Positions 18,007-24,905 of a DNA stretch of 64,000 bases are shown piece after piece (the first letter of the stretch is position 1; every line of letters begins with the position of its first letter). Origin of the DNA: Parahaliea aestuarii (GTDB lineage: Bacteria; Pseudomonadota; Gammaproteobacteria; Pseudomonadales; Halieaceae); contig NZ_VRYZ01000003.1 in the NCBI RefSeq assembly GCF_008064635.1, forward strand, positions 372,001-436,000. Direction: 5' to 3'. The notes below the pieces were generated by a model, which was not told the origin of the DNA, did no database searches, and saw only the letters and a list, made by a program, of their open reading frames with translations. A program made the position numbers and the translations under genes.

Positions 18007-19374
18007 GTGGAAAGCACGCAAATGATTATCCAGCTCGCCTACGTGGTTTCCGCCGCCCTGTTCATCTTCGGCCTGAAATTGCTCGGCTCCGCCGCTACTG
18101 CGCGCAAGGGCAACCTGATGTCCTCGGTGGGCATGCTGGTGGCCATTGTCGCCGCCCTGCTGGACAAGGGCATTGTCGAGTACCAGTGGATCATTGCCGG
18201 CGTTCTGGTCGGGGGCGCCATCGGTGCCGCCGCCGCGCGCCTGGTGCAGATGACCTCCATGCCCGAGATGGTGGCGCTGTTCAACGGCTTTGGCGGCATG
18301 GCCAGTCTGCTGGTGGGCGCGGCAGCCCTGAGCACAGCGACCAATACCTTCACCCTGGTGACCATTGTCCTGTCCATCCTCATCGGTGGCCTGACCTTCA
18401 CCGGCTCGCTGATCGCCTGGGGCAAACTGAGCGAAACCATCGGCTCCGGCGCGGTCATGTTCCGCGGCCAGCAGATCGTCAACAGCCTGATTGTGCTCGC
18501 CATTCTGGCCAGCGCGGTGATGTTCTGCCTGCAGCCCGAAAACCCGACCTGGCTGTACGCGGTGATCGGTTTGTCCCTGCTGTTCGGCATCATGGCGGTC
18601 ATCCCCATCGGCGGCGCCGACATGCCCGTGGTGATTTCACTGTTGAACTCCTACTCCGGCCTGGCGGCCTGTGCCGCCGGCTTCGCGGTGAACAACAACA
18701 TCCTCATTGTGGCGGGTTCGCTAGTGGGCGCTTCCGGCATCATCCTCACCAAGATCATGTGCAAAGCCATGAACCGTTCCCTGTCCAATGTGCTGTTCTC
18801 CGGCTTTGGCAGTGTGAGTACGGAGGAGACCGAGATTGAAGGCGAGATCAAGCCGATCTCCGTCGAAGACGCCTACTACGTGCTGGAAGCCGCCTCCAGC
18901 GTGGCCATCATTCCCGGTTACGGCATGGCCGTGGCCCAGGCCCAGCACGTAGTGAAAGAGTTGACCGAGCTGCTGGAGAAGAGGGGCACGGAAGTGAACT
19001 TCGGTATTCACCCGGTAGCCGGGCGCATGCCCGGCCACATGAACGTGTTGCTGGCGGAAGCCGACGTACCCTACGACCAGCTACTGGAGATGGACGACAT
19101 CAACCCGCGCATGGAAACCGTGGACGTGGCTATCGTCATCGGCGCCAACGACGTAGTGAACCCGGCGGCGCGCGACGTGCAGTCCTCGCCCATCTACGGC
19201 ATGCCGGTGATCAACGTGGATTCCGCCCGCACCGTGTTCGTACTCAAGCGCTCCATGGCTTCCGGTTTCGCCGGCATCGAGAACCCGCTGTTCTACAAAG
19301 AGAACACGCGCATGCTGTTCGGCGATGCCAAGGAGTCCATCGGCGGCCTGATTCGCGAATTGAGCGGCTCATAA
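18007..19374 (+). CDS. pntB: NAD(P) transhydrogenase beta subunit
   Basis: A 455-residue protein with a GTG start. The N-terminal 260 residues carry about eight or nine membrane helices (proton channel), followed by cytosolic domain III, which binds NADP(H). Domain III shows IPGYGMAVAQAQHVVKEL, GIHPVAGRMPGHMNVLLAEA and GANDVVNPAA. It completes the pntAA-pntAB-pntB operon. A strong terminator lies 40-70 bases downstream, where the integron integrase remnant begins. Confidence 0.96.
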   Translation: MESTQMIIQLAYVVSAALFIFGLKLLGSAATARKGNLMSSVGMLVAIVAALLDKGIVEYQWIIAGVLVGGAIGAAAARLVQMTSMPEMVALFNGFGGMASLLVGAAALSTATNTFTLVTIVLSILIGGLTFTGSLIAWGKLSETIGSGAVMFRGQQIVNSLIVLAILASAVMFCLQPENPTWLYAVIGLSLLFGIMAVIPIGGADMPVVISLLNSYSGLAACAAGFAVNNNILIVAGSLVGASGIILTKIMCKAMNRSLSNVLFSGFGSVSTEETEIEGEIKPISVEDAYYVLEAASSVAIIPGYGMAVAQAQHVVKELTELLEKRGTEVNFGIHPVAGRMPGHMNVLLAEADVPYDQLLEMDDINPRMETVDVAIVIGANDVVNPAARDVQSSPIYGMPVINVDSARTVFVLKRSMASGFAGIENPLFYKENTRMLFGDAKESIGGLIRELSGS

Positions 19375-19382
19375 CCCGCCGT

Positions 19383-19402
19383 GCCCCTGTGCAGGCAGGG
19401 GC
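19383..19402. repeat. short palindrome GCCCCTG/CAGGGGC
   Basis: A 7-base-arm hairpin just after pntB. The core CCCTGYGCAGGCAGGGGC recurs at 35253-35274 between ubiE and the DUF971 gene. Confidence 0.5.
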
Positions 19403-19412
19403 TCATACCCAG

Positions 19413-19443
19413 AAAACGCCGGCCTTTGTGCCGGCGTTTTTTT
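19413..19443 (+). terminator. Rho-independent terminator after pntB
   Basis: AAAACGCCGGC, loop CTTTGT, GCCGGCGTTTT followed by more T residues. It is a strong bidirectional-looking stem, and marks the point where homology of the integrase remnant stops. Confidence 0.9.
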
Positions 19444-19444
19444 C

Positions 19445-20089
19445 AGCTGTTCCATAACCACCGGCGAGCTATTGCTGGTGCAATGCCAGCATTTTCTTAA
19501 TCTGCGCATGTAGCCAATCCACGGTCTATGCCGGCAAGAATGTACTTCGGTCCTTATCCCCTTTACCTTGCCTCACGATGATGGTCCTGAGTTCAAAATC
19601 GATATCCTTCACACGAAGGCTCAAACACTCCTGCAACCTGAGGCCGCTGCCGTAGAGCAGTTCTACCATGAGTCGAGGAGTGCCGGACATGCAGGCGAGA
19701 ATCTGTTGAACTTCTTCGTGGGACAGAACGGTTGGTAGCCTGCGACTGGGCTTGGCACGCTGGAATTCCAGTAATTCCGGAGCAAGTCCGAAGTGCTTCG
19801 AGTAAAGAAACATCAGCGCATTGAGTGCGGTACGTTGAGTTGAGGGTGAAGCGTTTGCGGAGACCGCCAGATGGTTGAGAAACGATTCGATTTCAGTTTT
19901 ACCAAGGTCTTTTGGATGGCGCCTCTTGTGAAAATGGATAAAACGCCTGACCCAGTGGAGATAAGTTCGTTCCGTTGCATAGGCATAGCCACGGGCGCGA
20001 ATATCTGCGCGAAGGACATCCATGAAGCGGGTGGATTCACTATTGATCCTGGGAGGTATGTTATCCATAGGAAGAACACGTGTGGACAT
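19445..20089 (-). pseudogene. intI: integron integrase (intI-like tyrosine recombinase), inactivated
   Basis: The open part (20089-19526, 187 residues) is the N-terminal half of an integron-type tyrosine recombinase: [19 protein letters not shown], then [20 protein letters not shown] with the first catalytic Arg, and [16 protein letters not shown]. It ends at TAG (19528-19526). The same frame continues with family-like sequence TVDWLHAQIKKMLALHQQ, a second TAG (19471-19469), then LAGGYGTA, after which it merges into the pntB terminator. The C-terminal His, second Arg and Tyr nucleophile are absent. A start at the second Met (20068) is also possible. It cannot encode a working recombinase. Confidence 0.9.
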
Positions 20090-20396
20090 ACTCCCGAAAC
20101 TTTAGGGTGGAGTGATGTATTCGCAAGAAAATGGCCATTTTTAATGGGAAAAGTTCCATTTATCCTGGAGAAGTCGGCTTTGATGGGCATGACTACTGGG
20201 GTTGGAAATATCTTTGTAGTGAACAAAGGGCCAATGCGGTTAGCATGAACGCTGAAAAATTCAGTGAGCCCTTGCGAGCTATACAGGCTGGAAGGTGTAG
20301 AAGTGGCGTAAAGCCTGGTGATACGCTTGATCGGATCGGAGGCTACTCTGAAGTAATGTGAAAAGTGATATCAGAAAATATCAAATTAATTAGCTG
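20090..20396 (+). other. attI region and leader of the cassette array
   Basis: About 300 bases between the integrase 5' end and the first cassette. The recombination point is placed at G(20396)^TT, because GTTAACTGT (20396-20404) is the exact complement of the R' box ACAGTTAAC of the first cassette's attC. No LexA box and no convincing cassette promoter were recognised. A 76-codon frame at 20131-20361 is not credible. Confidence 0.65.
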
Positions 20397-20419
20397 TTAA
20401 CTGTTTGACGGAGTAAGCG

Positions 20420-20959
20420 GTGTTCATAAAAACATTGAGTCTATTGTTTTCTATCTTAGTAACAGTCACATATGTGATTGGATTCATCTACGATGCTTCA
20501 TTTCTAGAAGAGTTTGGGGTGAATTATTATGAAATGATGGGATCACCCCTAGATTATCTTTCTATAGGTGGCATGCTGTTACTGCTCTCGTATTCAAAGA
20601 ATATCACATGGTTGGTTTTTGTCCTTGGAATTATTGGTATATGTTACGTACCTCTTAAAAGACGTATTCCAAAGTCCACATTAAATAAATTTATAGATAT
20701 TGAAAGCCTTCCATTCGTTGTGTTCAGCACTATACCAATAGCGTTCTTACTTCTTATTCCAGTAATACCTGATGCAAAAAAAGCTGCTAAAGAAGTTATT
20801 GCGGCCCCCGCAGACATAATCTGCATTGAAGATGAGGATCGTTGCTTTGATGGTGTGGTTCTGAGATATAGGGATTCTAAGATAATATTCTATAATTCAG
20901 AGCTCAAAGAGACCAAAGTTTATACGGACAGGAAGCTTTTAAGTGCCAAACACAGTTAA
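20420..20959 (+). CDS. cassette 1: membrane protein of unknown function
   Basis: A 179-residue protein with a GTG start preceded by GGAG. It has about four hydrophobic segments (residues 4-24, 45-62, 63-78 and 95-115), then a soluble C-terminal region with a short cysteine-containing loop CIEDEDRC and beta-like sequence to the end. No family is recognised. Codon use is strongly AT-rich compared with pntB or the downstream operon. The stop lies inside the attC R' box, normal for a cassette gene. As the first cassette, it is the most likely to be expressed from any leader promoter. Confidence 0.75.
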   Translation: MFIKTLSLLFSILVTVTYVIGFIYDASFLEEFGVNYYEMMGSPLDYLSIGGMLLLLSYSKNITWLVFVLGIIGICYVPLKRRIPKSTLNKFIDIESLPFVVFSTIPIAFLLLIPVIPDAKKAAKEVIAAPADIICIEDEDRCFDGVVLRYRDSKIIFYNSELKETKVYTDRKLLSAKHS

Positions 20960-21039
20960 CAAAGCGTTCAAAACCGTTCGCTTTGCTCACTGGGACCTCA
21001 AAAGCTCCGCTTTTTCGGCCCTTTAACGCGGCGTTAAGG
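20952..21039 (+). other. attC site 1
   Basis: R' ACAGTTAAC (20952-20960), an imperfectly palindromic body, and R'' GTTAAGG (21033-21039) after the typical GGC. The length is about 88 bases. The cut is predicted between 21033 and 21034. Confidence 0.82.
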
Positions 21040-21048
21040 CGACTCGAT

Positions 21049-21501
21049 ATGGCTCAGCGCAGAGATACGAAACTGGAGTCTGAAGGAGCGGAATTTTTGG
21101 TTCTTGGGCACCTCTTGCTCAACCAAATTCCCACGTTCAAGGCATACAGTAATTTCCCTGGTTATGACCTGATTGCGACGAACGCGGAATCAAATACTTC
21201 GGCTCGTGTCCAGGTCAAGAGCCGATGGCAGACAAACTGGGACGGCTTCATCATCAAGAACTTTGATTGCGATTTCGTTGTGCTTGTTACCCTGAACAGG
21301 GGCTATCCCAAGCCCAAAAAATCGGGTGACTTGGGGATTCGAGATCCCGATTTCTACGTCATGCCAGTCGAGTATGTTCTTGATGTCCGTGATCCTAAAA
21401 ATAACTGGGGAAAAATCGTGAAGTCTCGATTAAAGGAAATCCAGCGCTTCCAGGATCGGTGGGATCTAATAGGAGATTTCTTGGGTGCGTCGTCGCCTTA
21501 A
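21049..21501 (+). CDS. cassette 2: PD-(D/E)XK-like protein of unknown function
   Basis: A 150-residue protein. ATG at 21049 is chosen because the longer frame would start inside attC 1; the start lies 15 bases into the cassette. Residues 8-60 look like a PD-(D/E)XK nuclease fold: KLESEGAEFLVLGHLLL helix with a Glu, GYDLIATN with the metal-binding Asp, and ARVQVKSR with a Gln-x-Lys in place of Glu-x-Lys. The second half, with WDGFIIKNFDCDFVVLVTLN, fits the later strands. It may be a nuclease or a relic of that fold used for something else. The stop TAA forms part of the attC R' box. Confidence 0.75.
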   Translation: MAQRRDTKLESEGAEFLVLGHLLLNQIPTFKAYSNFPGYDLIATNAESNTSARVQVKSRWQTNWDGFIIKNFDCDFVVLVTLNRGYPKPKKSGDLGIRDPDFYVMPVEYVLDVRDPKNNWGKIVKSRLKEIQRFQDRWDLIGDFLGASSP

Positions 21502-21582
21502 CAAGAACCGACAGTTCGCCCCTGCGGGGCCGGACGCCAAAACCGCTACGCGGTTTTCGCGCCGCTGCGGTAAGCGTTAGGT
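21493..21582 (+). other. attC site 2
   Basis: R' TCGCCTTAAC (21493-21502) is the exact complement of the cassette-2 start GTTAAGGCGA. R'' GTTAGGT (21576-21582) fits the GTTRRRY consensus perfectly. The body has a strong GC-rich hairpin. Length is about 90 bases. Confidence 0.88.
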
Positions 21583-21588
21583 TTCATC

Positions 21589-22023
21589 ATGATGCAATTA
21601 AGCGTAATTCCAGGGGATTCCATCGGAGCATTCGTGATCGGATGGCCTCGACACGCTGTAAATGAACATTGCGGTGAGCCAGATGGTACGTTTAGGAAGA
21701 GTCCACTCTCGAAAACCATAGTAGATAGCTATGAACTTGAGCAGTGTCAGGTGTTTTATGATGAATCAGATTGTGCCGAGTATATTGAAGCGAGCAGAAA
21801 GGCCGGGATAGATCTTATTTATTTTGGTCATTCTTTGTTTGATCTCTCGGTAGAAGAGTTGCTGTCCCTGCTGAGCACGGAAGAGGTTGTGGAAGAAGAT
21901 AATGGATGCTCATATATTTTTCCAAAAATTGGGATGGCACTATGGAGAAGCTCGACAGAACAAGCGCTCTTTGACACTGTAGGTGTTGGTGCATTGTCAT
22001 ATTTCCAGGAACACCAAACCTAA
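21589..22023 (+). CDS. cassette 3: unknown acidic protein
   Basis: A 144-residue soluble protein with two consecutive ATGs at the start, seven bases into its coding interval of the cassette. It is acidic, with ELEQCQVFYDESDCAEYIEA and a run LSVEELLSLLSTEEVVEEDN. No signal peptide or membrane segment is visible. The size, acidity and single-domain look recall contact-dependent immunity or antitoxin-like proteins, but no family is recognised and this is only a suggestion. The stop overlaps the attC R' box. Confidence 0.7.
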   Translation: MMQLSVIPGDSIGAFVIGWPRHAVNEHCGEPDGTFRKSPLSKTIVDSYELEQCQVFYDESDCAEYIEASRKAGIDLIYFGHSLFDLSVEELLSLLSTEEVVEEDNGCSYIFPKIGMALWRSSTEQALFDTVGVGALSYFQEHQT

Positions 22024-22137
22024 CAAACAGCGGCAGAGCGACAGCCAACGCTACGCACCTTTTGTGTTACTCGCTGGCGCTCAAACATTAACACAAAAGG
22101 AGCTCCGCACTGGCTGCGCCTGCGCTGGGCGTTATGT
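22016..22137 (+). other. attC site 3 (long, VCR-like)
   Basis: R' AAACCTAAC (22016-22024; ACCTAAC fits RYYYAAC exactly) and R'' GTTATGT (22131-22137) after GGGC. At about 122 bases it is the longest site here and similar in length to Vibrio cholerae repeats. The R' box matches its cassette start GTTAGGTTT. Confidence 0.88.
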
Positions 22138-22143
22138 GCCGCG

Positions 22144-22590
22144 ATGAGTAAAACCCTTTCCCTTTGCATCATGGTTGCGGTCCTGCTTGGATGTTCGCGC
22201 TCAAATGAGCTTACATTTGATTATCGCGTAAATCCCCCCGAAGACGTTTTTCTAGCGGAGTACTTTGGCCTAGTCGCGGCCTCCAGCGGAATACTTTACG
22301 TGCAGAAGACAGGCGCTTACTACACAACCGATACGCAAAGTCGAGACACTTTAGTCTCGCTCCGTCAGCGCATTGAGTCCGCAGGATCAGAGACGATTGA
22401 GCTCGATGTGCCGAATGGTTGTATTCTTTCTTGGTTTACTTCGCATTTATTGGAAATGGATGCAGTTTTTCTTGTCCGTGCCTCGGAACAAGCTACAACG
22501 CCCGTGGTTATAGCGAGCCCGGAGTTTGAGGGCACTAAACTTCAATCCAAATACTTAGAGATTGCGGCGAGGTGCCAGGATGGCACATAA
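22144..22590 (+). CDS. cassette 4: small lipoprotein of unknown function
   Basis: A 148-residue protein with a lipoprotein signal: MSKTLSLCIMVAVLLGCSRS, lipobox LLGC, Cys at residue 17. The mature part contains VFLVRASEQATTPVVIASP and ends in CQDGT; its mix of short beta strands recalls small periplasmic lipoproteins, including biopolymer transporter-like ones. No family is recognised with confidence. It probably sits in the inner or outer membrane facing the periplasm. It begins 12 bases into the cassette, and its stop is within the attC R' box. Confidence 0.75.
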   Translation: MSKTLSLCIMVAVLLGCSRSNELTFDYRVNPPEDVFLAEYFGLVAASSGILYVQKTGAYYTTDTQSRDTLVSLRQRIESAGSETIELDVPNGCILSWFTSHLLEMDAVFLVRASEQATTPVVIASPEFEGTKLQSKYLEIAARCQDGT

Positions 22591-22659
22591 CAAGACGGTG
22601 TTGTCGCCTTCGGCTGGGACGGCCCACTGCGTGGTCCGCCCCAAACCTAGGCGTTATAG
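22582..22659 (+). other. attC site 4
   Basis: R' GGCACATAAC (22582-22591) is the exact complement of the cassette-4 start GTTATGTGCC. R'' GTTATAG is at 22653-22659. The body contains CGCCTTCGGC-type hairpin sequence. Length is about 78 bases. Confidence 0.86.
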
Positions 22660-22717
22660 GGCCTTAGCCCACTACCACCAGTTCATCCTCGGCTCCATTT
22701 ATTGAGAAATATGATCA

Positions 22718-23026
22718 TTGGGGAACAGTAGAATCAGAAAGAAAATTCTCACCCAAACCTGGATTGGTTTGATCCTTTCTGTATCCGTGGCTGTGGGCCT
22801 AATTGAGGTTATTACCTCCCATTCCGTCCAAACTGAAATGAAGATTCTTCTAGGGATGGGCGGGAGCCTATTCCTATATGCGATTACATTATTAGTATTC
22901 CAACGGCAAAGCTCCGCAGTCTGTCCCAATTGCCAAAAACCCGTATGTTACTCCACCGGAGGAGAGCATTTTATTTTGGCTACGAACGTTCCAAAAAAGT
23001 GTAAGTTTTGCGGGGAGCCCTTCTAA
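22718..23026 (+). CDS. cassette 5: membrane protein with C-terminal zinc ribbon
   Basis: A 102-residue protein. An in-frame TGA at 22712 leaves only the TTG at 22718 as a usual start codon, and the ribosome site is weak. Two hydrophobic segments (about residues 12-30 and 42-61) are followed by a cytoplasmic tail with two CxxC knuckles: VCPNCQKPVC and KKCKFCGEPF, spaced like a rubredoxin-type zinc ribbon. Comparable small proteins are common in bacteria, but their role is unknown. It is AT-rich, as expected of a cassette gene. Confidence 0.7.
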   Translation: MGNSRIRKKILTQTWIGLILSVSVAVGLIEVITSHSVQTEMKILLGMGGSLFLYAITLLVFQRQSSAVCPNCQKPVCYSTGGEHFILATNVPKKCKFCGEPF

Positions 23027-23045
23027 ATGTTCCAACTCAACCAAC

Positions 23046-23112
23046 GGCCCAATAACCAGTACGGGCAAGCCGGACGCGCAAACAGCGCGCGCCTTTGCCG
23101 TAAGCGTTACGT
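23046..23112 (+). other. attC site 5
   Basis: R' GGCCCAATAAC (23046-23056) complements the cassette-5 start GTTATAGGGCC with one mismatch. R'' GTTACGT (23106-23112) follows AAGC. Length is about 67 bases, the shortest site of the array. Confidence 0.83.
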
Positions 23113-23117
23113 ATTTT

Positions 23118-23534
23118 ATGATCAGAGCTGAAGTAAGGAGAAAAGCGTATTTTGCGCTCGCCTTAGTCCCGTCGGTTTACTGGGGATTTTGGTGTGCGTT
23201 CGGCATTCTTTTCTTTGGTCCCGCCATTTTAGGAAACTGGGCCGGGATTCCGCTACTGGCGCTATGCATCATCGGCTTGTCTGGTCTTGTCTACTCGTTG
23301 AAAACTCTATGGGCCAAAGGCGGAATCAAGCCTAAAGTAATGCTAGTCAGGGCGTGCATCTACCTTTGCTTGGCTTTTGTGCTGGGCAGTGTCGTTTGGG
23401 TGCAGTTTGTACCTTCTCGGCTCGGTATGTACTTTGGCTGGTGGCTAATCCTTGTCGCATCCGTTGCGGCTGGAGACCTGCTGGCACAATACGTAACAAT
23501 TCACTCAAGCCGACCGCCTTCGGCAGTGAACTAG
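23118..23534 (+). CDS. cassette 6: small membrane protein, 3' end altered by an IS
   Basis: A 138-residue protein with about four membrane segments (residues 12-36, 39-57, 75-96 and 102-123). No family is recognised. Its reading frame runs through the R' box of its own attC without a stop, and the present TAG (23532-23534) is supplied by the terminal repeat of the IS3 element. The natural C-terminus therefore differed from the present one. It starts 11 bases into the cassette. Confidence 0.7.
   Translation: MIRAEVRRKAYFALALVPSVYWGFWCAFGILFFGPAILGNWAGIPLLALCIIGLSGLVYSLKTLWAKGGIKPKVMLVRACIYLCLAFVLGSVVWVQFVPSRLGMYFGWWLILVASVAAGDLLAQYVTIHSSRPPSAVN
23488..23526 (+). other. attC site 6, left half (interrupted by IS3 element)
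   Basis: R' AATACGTAAC (23488-23497) is the exact complement of the cassette-6 start GTTACGTATT, followed by an L'-like CACTCAAGCCG. The remainder is displaced beyond the IS. The right half, with CTTGAAGC and R'' GTTATTG, lies at 24836-24859. Confidence 0.8.
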
Positions 23535-23584
23535 CACCACTTTGATGGACGGTAACCAACCGTCAATTCAAAGAGGTCCTGCAC

Positions 23585-23956
23585 ATGGGGCAAACAAGAA
23601 AGCGTAACTATGATCGGTACACTTTGGCCTACAAGCTCCAAGCCGTTAGGTTGGCTAGCTACCCTGACGTTAAGACAAAGGACGTAGCAGAATCATTGGG
23701 GCTACATCCAGTCATGCTTTACCGCTGGTGCATGGAGCATCGGCGAGGCGAGCTGAGGGAAAACAAGAACATGAAGCCTTCCAAGCCATCACCTAAACGA
23801 CGACCTGATCGGGCTGATCCTCGCGTTGAAAATGACGCAGAACTGCTCAAAGCAAAAAAGCGTATTCAGCAGCTCGAAAAAGCACTGAAAAATCGGGATG
23901 AAGAGCTTGAACTGCTAAAAAAGGCGCAACGGTTCTTCGAGAAAAGAAAAAAGTAA
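23585..23956 (+). CDS. IS3-family transposase OrfA
   Basis: A 123-residue protein with an N-terminal helix-turn-helix (YTLAYKLQAVRLASYPDV, then DVAESLGLHPVMLYRW) and a C-terminal leucine-zipper-like coiled coil (LLKAKKRIQQLEKALKNRDE). It recognises the IS ends and forms part of the frameshifted transposase. The family start MGQTRKRNYDRYTLAYK fits. The stop TAA immediately follows the slippery sequence. Confidence 0.93.
   Translation: MGQTRKRNYDRYTLAYKLQAVRLASYPDVKTKDVAESLGLHPVMLYRWCMEHRRGELRENKNMKPSKPSPKRRPDRADPRVENDAELLKAKKRIQQLEKALKNRDEELELLKKAQRFFEKRKK
23947..23953 (+). promoter_or_regulatory. programmed -1 frameshift site A_AAA_AAG
   Basis: The heptamer is in the correct phase: OrfA codons read aga-aaa-aag-taa. 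A slip back of one base continues as VIFEFISENRDQFKVKRM directly into OrfB, producing the OrfAB transposase. Confidence 0.9.
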
Positions 23957-24003
23957 TCTTCGAGTTTATCTCGGAGAACCGTGATCAGTTCAAGGTCAAG
24001 CGC

Positions 24004-24807
24004 ATGTGCGACCTGTTCGGTGTTTCAAAGAGTGGGTTCTATGCCTGGCTGGGGCGACCGGTGAGCGGTCGCAAACAGTATGACCAGGAACTCAAGTCAG
24101 TCATTGAGGAACGCCATCAAGGCTTTCGACGCGCCTACGGTGCAGCGCGCCTGCATAAGGATTTATGCAGACTGGGCTATGCCTGCAGCCGTCGGCGCGT
24201 GCGGCGCCTGATGTGCGAGATGGGTATCAAGGCCTCGACCTGTGGCCTGTATCAGTGGCGGCCGGGGCTTCACGAGTTCTACTCGGCGACAGGTAACTTG
24301 CTGGGCCGGGAATCGTCTCCCGAGCAGCCTGGCGTGCAGTGGGCAGGCGACTTCACCTACATCAGAACCGGAAAAGGATGTCTCTATCACGCCGTGGTGC
24401 TGGATCTGTACAGCCGCAAGGTCGTTGGGTGGTCGTTTGCCAAACAACGCAGCGCCGAGTTCGCGATGAGCGCGCTGCGTATGGCGTTGTCGAGAGAACG
24501 GATCAGCGCAGGTTGCATCTTTCACTCCGACCAGGGCATCGAATATGCCGCGCATGATTATCGCGAATTGGTTGAGACCTCTGGCTTGCAGCGCAGCATG
24601 AGTCGGAAGGGGGATCCACTGGACAATGCGACCGTAGAATCCTACTTCCACACCCTGAAGGCTGAACTCGTCCACCTGGTCAGCTTCAAGGATCGTATTG
24701 AGGCGGTGGCCAAGATTGTCGAGTATATTGAGTTCTACAACCGGGAGCGTTTGCACTCCCAAATCGGCTACACAATGCCGGAAGAAAGGAGCAGGCTATG
24801 TGCCTGA
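24004..24807 (+). CDS. IS3-family transposase OrfB (DDE integrase core)
   Basis: A 267-residue frame from its first ATG, but normally made as the OrfAB fusion, which adds 17 residues back to 23953. It has the HTH_21-like MCDLFGVSKSGFYAW, then the retroviral-integrase-like core: WAGDFTYIRTG (first Asp), FHSDQGIEYA (second Asp) and DNATVESYFHTLKAE (Glu), the D-D-35-E triad. It ends with NRERLHSQIGYTMPEE, typical of the group. It appears intact, so the element may still be mobile. Confidence 0.94.
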   Translation: MCDLFGVSKSGFYAWLGRPVSGRKQYDQELKSVIEERHQGFRRAYGAARLHKDLCRLGYACSRRRVRRLMCEMGIKASTCGLYQWRPGLHEFYSATGNLLGRESSPEQPGVQWAGDFTYIRTGKGCLYHAVVLDLYSRKVVGWSFAKQRSAEFAMSALRMALSRERISAGCIFHSDQGIEYAAHDYRELVETSGLQRSMSRKGDPLDNATVESYFHTLKAELVHLVSFKDRIEAVAKIVEYIEFYNRERLHSQIGYTMPEERSRLCA

Positions 24808-24835
24808 AAGTGTCCACAAAAGTGGTGCCAGTTCA

Positions 24836-24859
24836 GGGCCCCTGCTTGAAGCGTTATTG
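24836..24859 (+). other. attC site 6, right half
   Basis: CCTGCTTGAAGC followed by R'' GTTATTG (24853-24859), just outside the IS right end. GCTTGA pairs with the TCAAGC of the left half, so the two halves look like one interrupted attC. Confidence 0.65.
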
Positions 24860-24905
24860 AGCGACCAAAGGTCATCGAGTGGGTTGGATCATGGGAGGTG
24901 CCAAC

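Larger units (their letters stand above)
23527..24835 (+). mobile_element. IS3-family insertion sequence inside attC 6
   Basis: A 1309-base element bounded by inverted repeats: the left end TGAACTAGCACCACTTTGAT and the right end read inward TGAACTGGCACCACTTTTGT, agreeing at most positions over about 25 bases. It carries orfA, an A_AAA_AAG frameshift site and a DDE-type orfB. No target-site duplication is apparent (CAG on the left, GGG on the right), which suggests a secondary rearrangement or imprecise ends. Confidence 0.9.

Noticed and set aside
20131-20361. A 76-codon frame in the attI region
   Set aside because: No ribosome site, no family resemblance, and it lies in the expected attI/leader segment.
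20090-20420. LexA box controlling the integrase
   Set aside because: No CTGT-N8-ACAG pattern was found upstream of the integrase start.
23527-24835. Target-site duplication of the IS
   Set aside because: Bases next to the ends are CAG and GGG, and alternative end choices give palindromic rather than direct flanks; no duplication can be claimed.
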